DNA of 24,151 nt from Clostridiales bacterium (GTDB lineage: Bacteria; Bacillota; Clostridia; Oscillospirales; Oscillospiraceae), in NCBI GenBank assembly GCA_019415645.1, contig DXYV01000042.1:1-24151 (forward strand), read 5' to 3'. Below the pieces are notes generated by a model. It saw only the letters and a list, made by a program, of their open reading frames with translations, did no database searches and was not told where the DNA came from. Positions within the stretch are counted from its first letter, which is position 1. Each line of letters begins with the position of its first letter. The position numbers were made by a program, and so were the translations under genes. This document shows positions 13,954 through 20,974 of this stretch, one piece after another.

Positions 13954-15363
13954 ATGGACGAAACAATCTTCAACAAGATGGTGCAGGCGCAGCAGCGGGC
14001 CGCCGCCCAGAACGCTGCGTCAATGGACTTCATCCAAGGGTTATGCGATGAATTCCAGAAATATAACTACATCGACCCTGCCTATTATGAGCGCTACAAC
14101 GTCAAGCGCGGCCTGCGCAACGCCGACGGCACCGGCGTCATGGCCGGCGTGACCCAGATCGGCAACGTGCGCGGCTACGTTATGCAGGACGGCGAGAAGA
14201 TTCCCGCCCCCGGTCAGTTGATTTACCGGGGCATCGACGTGGAGGATCTGATCGAGGGCTTTACCAAGGAAAAGCGCTTTGGCTTTGAGGAGACTGCCTA
14301 TCTGCTTTTGTTCGGTGCCCTGCCCACCCAGACGCAGCTGGAGCAGTTCGGCGACATTCTGGCGGCCTACCGCACCCTGCCCCCCAACTTTACGGAGGAT
14401 ATGATTCTCAAGGCCCCCAGCCACGATGTGATGAACAAGCTGGCCCGCGCGGTGCTGGCGCTGTATTCCTATGACCCCGCGCCCGAGGACCACGATTTCC
14501 CCTCCGAGATGCTCAAGGCCCTCAAGCTGGTGGCCCGCTTTCCCATGATCGTGGCTCACGCCTACGCCGCCAAGCGGCATTATTACGACAACGAATCCCT
14601 CTACCTCCACCGGCCGCAGCCCGGCCTGTCGGTGGCGGAAAATTTCCTCTACTCCGTGCGGCACGACAATCAGTTCTCCCCCGAGGAGGCCAAGCTGCTG
14701 GACCTCTGCCTGGTGCTGCATATGGAGCACGGCGGCGGCAACAACTCCGCCTTTGCCTGCCGGGTGCTCTCTTCCTCCGGCACGGACATCTATTCCTCCG
14801 TGGCCGCGGCGGTGGGTTCCCTGAAGGGTCCCAAGCACGGCGGCGCCAATATGCGGGTCATGGATATGTTTACATACATCGAGCGGGACGTGAAGGACTG
14901 GAAGGACGATGAGGAGATCTCCGCCTATCTGAGCAAAATCATCCGCAAGGAGACCGGCGACGGCTCCGGCCTGATCTACGGCATGGGCCACGCGGTCTAC
15001 ACCCTGTCCGACCCCCGCGCCGTCATTTTGAAGCGGTTTGCCCGTCAGGTGGCCGAGAAAAAGGGTATGCTGGACGAGTTTGAGCTGTTTGAGAGTGTGG
15101 AGCGTCTCACCCCCGCCGTGTTCCGCAAGGAGAAGCAGGACGACAAGGTGGTGTGCGCCAACGTGGATATGTACTCCGGCCTGGTCTACAAGATGATGGG
15201 CATCCCCCCCGAGCTGTACACGCCGCTGTTCGCCATTGCCCGCGTGGTGGGCTGGTGCGCCCACCGCTTTGAGGAGGTCTTCAATCCCAGCGGACGAATC
15301 ATCCGCCCGGCCTATAAGGCCGTGGCCCCCAGCCGCCCCTTTGTTCCTCTGGATCAGCGCTGA
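13954..15363 (+). CDS. gltA: Citrate synthase (Si-type)
   Basis: A 469-residue enzyme condensing acetyl-CoA and oxaloacetate to citrate. Active-site residues are His259 in HMEHGGGNNSAF, His346 in GMGHAVYTLSDPR and Asp405 in NVDMYSG. QLIYRGIDVEDLIEG is the conserved small-molecule citrate synthase N-terminal motif; KGPKHGGANMRVMDM and IRPAYKA are also present. The N-terminal extension of about 80 residues is long compared with E. coli and typical of the clostridial subgroup. A 2-methylcitrate synthase is possible, but no prp genes are near. In a fermenting anaerobe it probably supplies 2-oxoglutarate for glutamate synthesis. Monocistronic: own promoter, terminator 18 bases past the stop. Confidence 0.93.
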   Translation: MDETIFNKMVQAQQRAAAQNAASMDFIQGLCDEFQKYNYIDPAYYERYNVKRGLRNADGTGVMAGVTQIGNVRGYVMQDGEKIPAPGQLIYRGIDVEDLIEGFTKEKRFGFEETAYLLLFGALPTQTQLEQFGDILAAYRTLPPNFTEDMILKAPSHDVMNKLARAVLALYSYDPAPEDHDFPSEMLKALKLVARFPMIVAHAYAAKRHYYDNESLYLHRPQPGLSVAENFLYSVRHDNQFSPEEAKLLDLCLVLHMEHGGGNNSAFACRVLSSSGTDIYSSVAAAVGSLKGPKHGGANMRVMDMFTYIERDVKDWKDDEEISAYLSKIIRKETGDGSGLIYGMGHAVYTLSDPRAVILKRFARQVAEKKGMLDEFELFESVERLTPAVFRKEKQDDKVVCANVDMYSGLVYKMMGIPPELYTPLFAIARVVGWCAHRFEEVFNPSGRIIRPAYKAVAPSRPFVPLDQR

Positions 15364-15380
15364 ACCGAAAATCGGAATAT

Positions 15381-15444
15381 CAGGGCCCCGCACGAGTGCG
15401 GGGCCCTGATGACGCTGTCAAAAAAGTGATTTCCCGCTTTTTTG
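15381..15444 (+). terminator. Terminator region of citrate synthase
   Basis: A 13-bp GC-rich stem CAGGGCCCCGCAC/GTGCGGGGCCCTG (15381-15408) is followed by a second weaker pair, AAAAAAG with CTTTTTT (15421-15444), which supplies the T-run. Confidence 0.7.
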
Positions 15445-15504
15445 CAAATCGAGGCGTATCTGCCGCGAACTCTACGAGTTTTTGTCAAGAGGAGTTACAC
15501 GCAA

Positions 15505-15963
15505 ATGAAGGCTGCCATTCTGCCCCTGACCGACCGGCCCGAGCTTCTGGATTCCGCCGCTCAGTGGTTCCATGAAAAGTGGGGCGTTCCCCGCGCCGCC
15601 TACGCGGCAAGCATGGAGGACTGTCTGCGTGGGGAACACGCCGTGCCCCGGTGGTATCTGGCCCTGGAGGGCGACACCATTCTCGGCGGTCTGGGCGTCA
15701 TCGACAACGACTTCCACGACCGAAAGGACCTGGCTCCCAACGTCTGCGCCCTCTATACGGAGGTGAAGCAGCGCGGCCGGGGTCTGGCAGGCGCGCTGCT
15801 CCGCTACGCCTGCGCGGACATGAAGGCCCGCGGAATCGACACCCTGTATCTGGTGACCGACCACACCACCTTCTACGAGCGCTACGGATGGGAATTCCTC
15901 TGTATGGTCCAAAGCGAGGAGGAGCCCGTGTCCCTCCGGCTGTACGTCCACAAATCCGAATAG
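15505..15963 (+). CDS. GNAT-family N-acetyltransferase
   Basis: A 152-residue acetyl-CoA-dependent acyltransferase. The fold's signature is VCALYTEVKQRGRGLAGALL (motif A, Q/RxxGxG/A pyrophosphate loop) followed by a helix, YLVTDHTTFYERYGWEF (motif B) and a short last strand LRLYVHKSE. The N-terminal part SAAQWFHEKWGVPRAAY resembles the start of small clostridial GNATs. The acceptor is unknown. ATG start at 15505 with AGAGGAG about ten bases upstream; the longer frame opens with a TTG inside the preceding terminator. No clear promoter is visible, so it may rely on read-through from citrate synthase. Followed by a very strong hairpin. Confidence 0.85.
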   Translation: MKAAILPLTDRPELLDSAAQWFHEKWGVPRAAYAASMEDCLRGEHAVPRWYLALEGDTILGGLGVIDNDFHDRKDLAPNVCALYTEVKQRGRGLAGALLRYACADMKARGIDTLYLVTDHTTFYERYGWEFLCMVQSEEEPVSLRLYVHKSE

Positions 15964-15979
15964 CAACCCCGGACAACAA

Positions 15980-16024
15980 AAACCCCTTTCGGGGCGGCAG
16001 ATTCTGCCGCCCCGAAAGGGGTTT
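15980..16024. terminator. Perfect 21-bp bidirectional terminator
   Basis: Arms at 15980-16000 and 16004-16024 are perfectly complementary over 21 bp, with an ATT loop, A-rich on the left flank and TTT on the right. It separates the convergent GNAT and butyrate kinase genes. Confidence 0.88.
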
Positions 16025-16042
16025 CTCCATGTTTCACCGGAC

Positions 16043-17161
16043 TCAGGCGCCGCTGACCGGTACCTGCCCCAGCAGATTGGTCTCGGTGGGCCGGCAGGCG
16101 TGGAACACCGAGGCTTTCTCCTCGCCCCGCAGGATGCGCAGCGCGCCCAGGGCCAGGGATTCCAGCTCATTTTCTCCGGGATACACCTTCACCGGAGCCA
16201 GAAAAGAGACGTAGCCCTCGATCAGACGGACCAACCGCCGGGAGTACGCCATGCCACCGGTGAGCAGAATGGCGTCCACGTTGCCCCGGAGCACCGGGGC
16301 CATTTCGCCGATTCCCTTGCCGATCTGATAGGCCTCGGCCTCAAACAGCGCGCCGGCCACCGGGTCGCCGCCCTCCACCATGGCCTCGATCTCCCGCATG
16401 TCGTAGGTGCCCAGATAGGCCTTCAGGCCGCCCATGCCGCGCAGCTTGCGGCGCATCTCCTTTTCGGTGTAGTTCCCGCTGTAACACATCTTCACCACAT
16501 AGGACAGGGGCACGCTGCCCGACCGCTCGGGGGAAAAGGGCCCCGCATCGTCCGGAATGGCGTCCACAATTTTTCCGTATTCGTGGGCGGAGATGGAGAT
16601 TCCGCCCCCCAGATGGGCCACCAGGAAGCAGAAATCCTCGTACCGGCCGCCCAGATCGGCGGCCGCCCGCCGGGCCACCGCCTTGGCGTTGAGCACATGG
16701 CAGAAGCTCTGGCGCACCACCTCGGGCAGCCCCGTGATCTTGGCGATGGGCTTGAACTCGTCGGAGGAGACGGCATCGTAGATATAGGCCGGAATCCCTA
16801 GGGGGCGGGCGATAGCGTCGGCGATCAGCGCGCCCAGGTTGGAGGCGTGGTCCGGCAGATTACCGCTAAGGATGGTGTCCACCATCTCCTGCCCCACCAG
16901 ATAGCCCCCCGCCTTGACCGGGGGCAGCATCCCGCCCCGGCCCACCACGGCGGACAGCTGCTTGGGCGCGATCTGATGCCGCTCCAGCGCCAAGAGCACC
17001 GCGTCCCGCCGGAACCAGAACTGGTCGTTGATGCAGCCAAACCGGGCCAGCTCCTCGTCGGTATGGGGAATGGTCTCAGTAAAGCGCTCCTGCTCGTCCT
17101 CATAGACTGCCACCTTGGTGGAGGTGGAGCCCGGATTGATGGATAAGATCCAATACGACAC
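16043..17161 (-). CDS. buk: Butyrate kinase
   Basis: A 372-residue ASKHA-fold acyl kinase converting butyryl phosphate and ADP to butyrate and ATP, or the analogous branched-chain acids. Signatures: LSINPGSTSTKVAVYEDE (phosphate-1 loop), VVGRGGMLPPVKAGGY, NAKAVARRAAADLGG, FLVAHLGGGISISAH and DAILLTGGMAYSRRLV. The start is the GTG at 17161, with GGGAGGG six bases upstream; the longer frame lacks a ribosome-binding site. Phosphotransbutyrylase (ptb), the usual partner gene, is not adjacent, so its partner must be elsewhere. The 5' leader carries three consecutive perfect hairpins, which may regulate it. Confidence 0.94.
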   Translation of the reverse strand: MSYWILSINPGSTSTKVAVYEDEQERFTETIPHTDEELARFGCINDQFWFRRDAVLLALERHQIAPKQLSAVVGRGGMLPPVKAGGYLVGQEMVDTILSGNLPDHASNLGALIADAIARPLGIPAYIYDAVSSDEFKPIAKITGLPEVVRQSFCHVLNAKAVARRAAADLGGRYEDFCFLVAHLGGGISISAHEYGKIVDAIPDDAGPFSPERSGSVPLSYVVKMCYSGNYTEKEMRRKLRGMGGLKAYLGTYDMREIEAMVEGGDPVAGALFEAEAYQIGKGIGEMAPVLRGNVDAILLTGGMAYSRRLVRLIEGYVSFLAPVKVYPGENELESLALGALRILRGEEKASVFHACRPTETNLLGQVPVSGA

Positions 17162-17219
17162 AGTGTATCCCTCCCTGTCTCGTTCGCTCCCTCGTGTAAT
17201 GCATACGGAACAAAGACTC

Positions 17220-17303
17220 ATTTCATCCAAACGGTTCCAAAAAGCCGTTTGGATGAAATTGCGCGGCAGCTGCCGCGTGAATAAACCGCATTGCGGTTTA
17301 TTC
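17220..17303 (-). promoter_or_regulatory. Three consecutive perfect hairpins in the buk leader
   Basis: Read from the promoter: (1) GAATAAACCGCA/TGCGGTTTATTC, 12-bp arms, 17279-17303; (2) CGCGGCAG/CTGCCGCG, a 16-base palindrome, 17262-17277; (3) ATTTCATCCAAACGG/CCGTTTGGATGAAAT, 15-bp arms with a 10-base loop, 17220-17259. They fill most of the 5' leader, ending about 58 bases before the start codon. None is followed by a T-run. They could be a structured leader or a palindromic intergenic repeat. Confidence 0.6.
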
Positions 17304-17313
17304 AGCAGACATT

Positions 17314-17322
17314 AGTGTACCA
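17314..17322 (-). promoter_or_regulatory. Extended -10 promoter of buk
   Basis: On the minus strand TGGTACACT gives an extended -10 box (TACACT at 17314-17319 with a TG one base upstream). No good -35 box is seen. Transcription would start close to 17307, just before the first hairpin. Confidence 0.5.
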
Positions 17323-17346
17323 CGGAACCTGCGGAAAGGGAAGGGG

Positions 17347-17378
17347 AAAAAACGGCCCTGTCCGAACGGAACAGGGCC
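17347..17378 (-). terminator. Terminator of the ABC transporter operon
   Basis: On the minus strand arms GGCCCTGT and ACAGGGCC are followed by GTTTTTT. It lies about 20 bases beyond the ATPase stop. Confidence 0.85.
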
Positions 17379-17398
17379 GGCGCACCGCAGGCAGGCGG

Positions 17399-18076
17399 TC
17401 ACTTCAGCCTCCCGTCCTCCAACTGGATCACTTCGTCGGCGCATTCGGCGATCTCCAGGTCATGGGTGACCACCACCAGGGTCTGGTAGAACTGCCGGGC
17501 GCAGCCGCGCAGGAGTTCCAGCGTGTCCTCCCCCGTCTTCTTGTCCAGATTTCCCGTGGGCTCATCGGCGAAAATCAGCTGCGGCTCGGCCAGGACAGAC
17601 CGGGCGATGGCCACCCGCTGCTGCTCGCCCCCGGACAATTCCGAAGGATACTTGTCCAGCTTATCCGCCAGGCCCAGCAACTGGAGCACCTCCTGCCAAA
17701 ACGGAGGGTCCGGCTTCCTGCCGTCCAGCTTCAGGGGCAGGCAGAGATTGGTCTCCACCGTGTACTCGTCCAGCAGGTTGAACTGCTGAAAGACAAAGCC
17801 CATGTTCCGACGCCGGAACACCGCCATCTGCGCGTCGGTATAGGACGACAGATCCTCACCGTCAACGAGCACCCGGCCGGAGGTGGGCTGATCCAGGCCG
17901 CTCAGGAGATGCAGCAGCGTGGACTTTCCCGACCCGCTCCTGCCGGTGATCGCGTAAAACCTCCCCCGCTCCAACTCCAGGCTGACGCCGTTCAGGGCAT
18001 GGACCTTTCCCGACTCCGTCTCATAGGTCTTGGTCAGATGCTCCGCCGTAAGGACGATCTCTTTTCGCGCACTCAT
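17399..18076 (-). CDS. ABC transporter ATP-binding protein (MacB/LolD type)
   Basis: A 225-residue ATPase that drives the adjacent FtsX-type permease. Walker A GRSGSGKST (residues 45-53), Q-loop FVFQQFNLL, ABC signature LSGGEQQR (147-154), Walker B LIFADEP with catalytic Glu172, D-loop GNLD and H-loop His205 in VVTHD are all intact. The closest families handle lipoproteins, peptides and antimicrobial compounds by mechanotransmission rather than import; no substrate-binding protein is present. ATG start one base after the permease stop, with GGAGGAGCGG overlapping the permease end, so translation is coupled. Last gene of the operon. Confidence 0.93.
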   Translation of the reverse strand: MSARKEIVLTAEHLTKTYETESGKVHALNGVSLELERGRFYAITGRSGSGKSTLLHLLSGLDQPTSGRVLVDGEDLSSYTDAQMAVFRRRNMGFVFQQFNLLDEYTVETNLCLPLKLDGRKPDPPFWQEVLQLLGLADKLDKYPSELSGGEQQRVAIARSVLAEPQLIFADEPTGNLDKKTGEDTLELLRGCARQFYQTLVVVTHDLEIAECADEVIQLEDGRLK

Positions 18077-18077
18077 A

Positions 18078-20825
18078 TTACCGCTCCTCCCGCAGCTTGG
18101 TCATGAGGTTTTCCCGGAACAGCCTTCGCTTGGACAGCAGGGTGACTGCCGCCACCAGAACCACGACGCCCAGCGTGAGGAGCAGGGCCAGCCGCAGGTC
18201 GAGCCCGGCGGCCGAGTAGTTCAGCAGCGTGTCCCGTAGCGATGCGCTCCAACTCGTGTCGATCATCTGATTTGCGATTCGCATTCTCTTCAGGCCGTAG
18301 GCCGAACCCAGCACATATGCGCCGAGCACCGCCCAGCCTGCCGCCGCGGCAAGAAGCCCGCGCAGCAGCGCGGTCCGCAGCAGCTCCGCCCCCATCTGCC
18401 GTCTGGACATCCCCAGCGCCTGCAAAATTCCGTAGCGCCTTCGCTCCTGCTCCGCCTCGCCGGCCAGGGTGTTGGTCAAAATCAGGAAAAAGACCAGGGC
18501 CAGGCATCCGCCGCCGGATGCAAGCATCAGGACCGCCTGCAGCTCCTCCTGCCGGTTGGCCTCATTAGTCTCCCGGGTTGCACTGCCGGAAGACGCCAGG
18601 CCAAATTCCTTTGCCAGCGCGGCTACCGCCTTATCCGTCGAGAGGTAGTCCGCCGTCTCATCTGTGTAGAGCTCCGCATCCATATAGCCGAACTCTGAGC
18701 CAGTAAAGTAGTCGTCGATGAGATAGCCGGGCGGAAGGTCGGACAGCAGCTTTCGGGCAAATTCCTCCGAGCACCAAACGGAGTAGGGGAATCTTCCCTG
18801 AATGGTCCACTCCTCCGTATCGAATTCCAGCGGGTCCAGCAGAAAAATGCCCCCAACCGTTGTCTCCACCCGCTTGAACGGCTCTCCAGGGTCGTCAGCA
18901 GCAGGTCGGCTCTCATAAAATCCGTAAATTTCCAGGGCAAGCTGGTCGCCGGCCTCGATGCCGATGTCCGTGACAGACTGCCGGGCCCATACCCATTCTC
19001 CAGGTGCCGCGTTGCGCCAGCGATAGAAGATATAGTCTCCCCCCGCATCCGCCGGGAAGGAGAGGACCACCTGTTCCCCCGCCCGGAAGGCGTCGATGTC
19101 CACCCCAAGCGCCTCCAGGTCCAGATAGTCCGCCCAATTTTCCTCCGGCAGGGCGTACACATACACACCCATCTCGCCGCACACCCACGGCTCCAGCTCC
19201 CGATTGCGGCTGTAGTCCAGGTTGCGTTCATCCTCGTTGAACCGGCTGATCTCCTCGATTCCCTCGAAGTCGGGGAGCGCCAGCAGCGTCAGGCGCGCGT
19301 CCGTCTTTGTGATCCCCGGGATCTCCAGAAACTGCGCCAGCCGCTCCTCCGTGATCATGCTGGGTGTTGTTTCTGGCCTATATGGAAAGCTATAATTGCG
19401 AGGCATGCTGATCTCGTAAGAAGGCTGAGCGGCCCAGTAGTCCAGCCAACTGGTATGGCGGATCAGCTCCACACCGGCAAACAGGACCACGACGCCCAGC
19501 AGCGTGGACAGCAGGCTCACCAGGTGAGCCCGAAGCCGCCGGTACCGCCGGGCTTTCCGCCCTCCCATCGCCACCCGGCCGGTCAGCGGCTCCCGCAGTG
19601 CCAGGCACAGAATGAACAGCCTGACTCCGAATACCGCCAAGGTCCACACCAGCAGCAATGGTATCACCAGCTGCCAGGGGATAACGACCTGAACAGAGGT
19701 TCCCCCGGCGAACATCAGCAGCCGCAGCACGGCCCAGGTCCCCAGCCAGCCGGCAGCCGCCCCCAGAAGCATGGCAGGCACGCACAGGCACAGCGTCTCA
19801 TAGAGCAGGATCCGCCCCAGCTGCCACCGCGTGGCGCCAAGGCTGCGGAACAGGGCAAGCTGTCGCACCTGCCGCTGGAGCTGCACTGCATAAACACACA
19901 GAATTGCCAGGAGTGTGACCGCGACGATCAGCGCCGTATAGAGCGCATGGTAGTCCGATTCCTCGCTGGCCTCCCAGCTGCCACCATTCAACGTTACCCC
20001 GGGGGAATCGGCTCCCGCTGACCGCTGATGGAGCGTCACCTGGAGCCGCATCGTGGTCATCTGGTCCGGTTTGACCGTAAAGAAATAGTAGACCGTCCTT
20101 TCGCCCAGCGTGACCTCCTGACCGCTGCCCTGCGCCAGCGCAGACCGTTTTCGGACGGCCTCCTCGGCTTCGGCCCAAAGCGTCTCCGCTCCCGCCTCCG
20201 AGACAAAGGCGCCGTCCAGATAAGCGGCTGGCGCAGAGTCATCTCCATAGTAATCCAGCTCCCACACCTCCGTGTAGGAACGAAGCACCCCGCACAGGGT
20301 GTAGCTCCGCCAGACCTGCACCAGCTCATCCCCCGCATAGAACACCACCGGCAGCGTGATCTCCTGGCCCAGCTCATAATCGTAGCCCCGCGCGCTGAGG
20401 ATGGAAGGCTCTACGACGATCTCGTCTTCCGCCTCTGGAAACCTCCCCTCCTGCAGCTCCAGCCGGCCCATGGCGCAAAATTCCTCCGTCCACACGCCAA
20501 TCCCCGTCGAAATTCCGAGCGGCTCTCCAAAAACAGGATCCACTGTCGCAAGATACCCAGCCTGTGGGACCACTGCCAGCTCCTCCAGCCAGTCCTCGTT
20601 CCGGAGGAAATCCTCCTCCTCCGCGGTCCCGTTGAGGATGGCCCCGTCCCACGCTCCGAAGCTGTCCAGCCGGAACGCCGCGTTGGTGGCGGCCGTACTG
20701 CCGTTCACGGATAAGGTGATGATGGCAAAGGCGAAGGAGAAGCACAATACCAGGAACAAAAGCAGGCTGCTCCTCTTCTTCCGCCGCAGTCCCTGCACCG
20801 CCAGACGGAACAACTCCCCGTTCAT
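18078..20825 (-). CDS. FtsX-family ABC transporter permease
   Basis: A 915-residue membrane protein from the ATG at 20825, which has GGGAGGG a few bases upstream; the longer frame upstream runs through the promoter and the ppdK terminator. Layout: a basic N-terminus and a membrane helix at about 19-41, a large extracytoplasmic domain (45-290), helices near 295-317, 345-372 and 383-408, a further helix at 434-455, a second long extracytoplasmic domain (about 460-770), and three C-terminal helices. RQLALFRSLGATRWQLGRI and YGILQALGMSRRQMGAELL are the paired FtsX-domain motifs, so both halves are fused in one chain. Probable role: export or removal of a lipophilic compound or peptide, or envelope signalling. 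No two-component system is adjacent. Confidence 0.9.
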   Translation of the reverse strand: MNGELFRLAVQGLRRKKRSSLLLFLVLCFSFAFAIITLSVNGSTAATNAAFRLDSFGAWDGAILNGTAEEEDFLRNEDWLEELAVVPQAGYLATVDPVFGEPLGISTGIGVWTEEFCAMGRLELQEGRFPEAEDEIVVEPSILSARGYDYELGQEITLPVVFYAGDELVQVWRSYTLCGVLRSYTEVWELDYYGDDSAPAAYLDGAFVSEAGAETLWAEAEEAVRKRSALAQGSGQEVTLGERTVYYFFTVKPDQMTTMRLQVTLHQRSAGADSPGVTLNGGSWEASEESDYHALYTALIVAVTLLAILCVYAVQLQRQVRQLALFRSLGATRWQLGRILLYETLCLCVPAMLLGAAAGWLGTWAVLRLLMFAGGTSVQVVIPWQLVIPLLLVWTLAVFGVRLFILCLALREPLTGRVAMGGRKARRYRRLRAHLVSLLSTLLGVVVLFAGVELIRHTSWLDYWAAQPSYEISMPRNYSFPYRPETTPSMITEERLAQFLEIPGITKTDARLTLLALPDFEGIEEISRFNEDERNLDYSRNRELEPWVCGEMGVYVYALPEENWADYLDLEALGVDIDAFRAGEQVVLSFPADAGGDYIFYRWRNAAPGEWVWARQSVTDIGIEAGDQLALEIYGFYESRPAADDPGEPFKRVETTVGGIFLLDPLEFDTEEWTIQGRFPYSVWCSEEFARKLLSDLPPGYLIDDYFTGSEFGYMDAELYTDETADYLSTDKAVAALAKEFGLASSGSATRETNEANRQEELQAVLMLASGGGCLALVFFLILTNTLAGEAEQERRRYGILQALGMSRRQMGAELLRTALLRGLLAAAAGWAVLGAYVLGSAYGLKRMRIANQMIDTSWSASLRDTLLNYSAAGLDLRLALLLTLGVVVLVAAVTLLSKRRLFRENLMTKLREER

Positions 20826-20861
20826 GGTCTTCCCTCCCTTCTCGCAGTCTTTTCCAGTTCC

Positions 20862-20870
20862 AGTATAACA
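20862..20870 (-). promoter_or_regulatory. Extended -10 promoter of the ABC operon
   Basis: On the minus strand TGTTATACT provides TATACT (20862-20867) with an upstream TG. The -35 region is poor. It lies 37 bases before the permease start. Confidence 0.55.
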
Positions 20871-20917
20871 TGGATTATCCGGTCTGTATAGGACAGAGTT
20901 GGCAGACCGCCGGGCGC

Positions 20918-20959
20918 AAAAGCGCCGCCCCGGATTCCTTCGGAAGCCGGGGCGGCGCT
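20918..20959 (-). terminator. Terminator of ppdK
   Basis: A long stem AGCGCCGCCCCGG-x-TTCC/GGAA-x-CCGGGGCGGCGCT with a 3-base loop; the minus strand continues TTTTGCG. It begins 16 bases after the ppdK stop. Confidence 0.8.
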
Positions 20960-20974
20960 GCGCGGGACTATTGG

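Noticed and set aside
14041..15393. A 450-residue minus-strand open frame opposite citrate synthase
   Set aside because: Antisense shadow without a start signal or recognisable domain.
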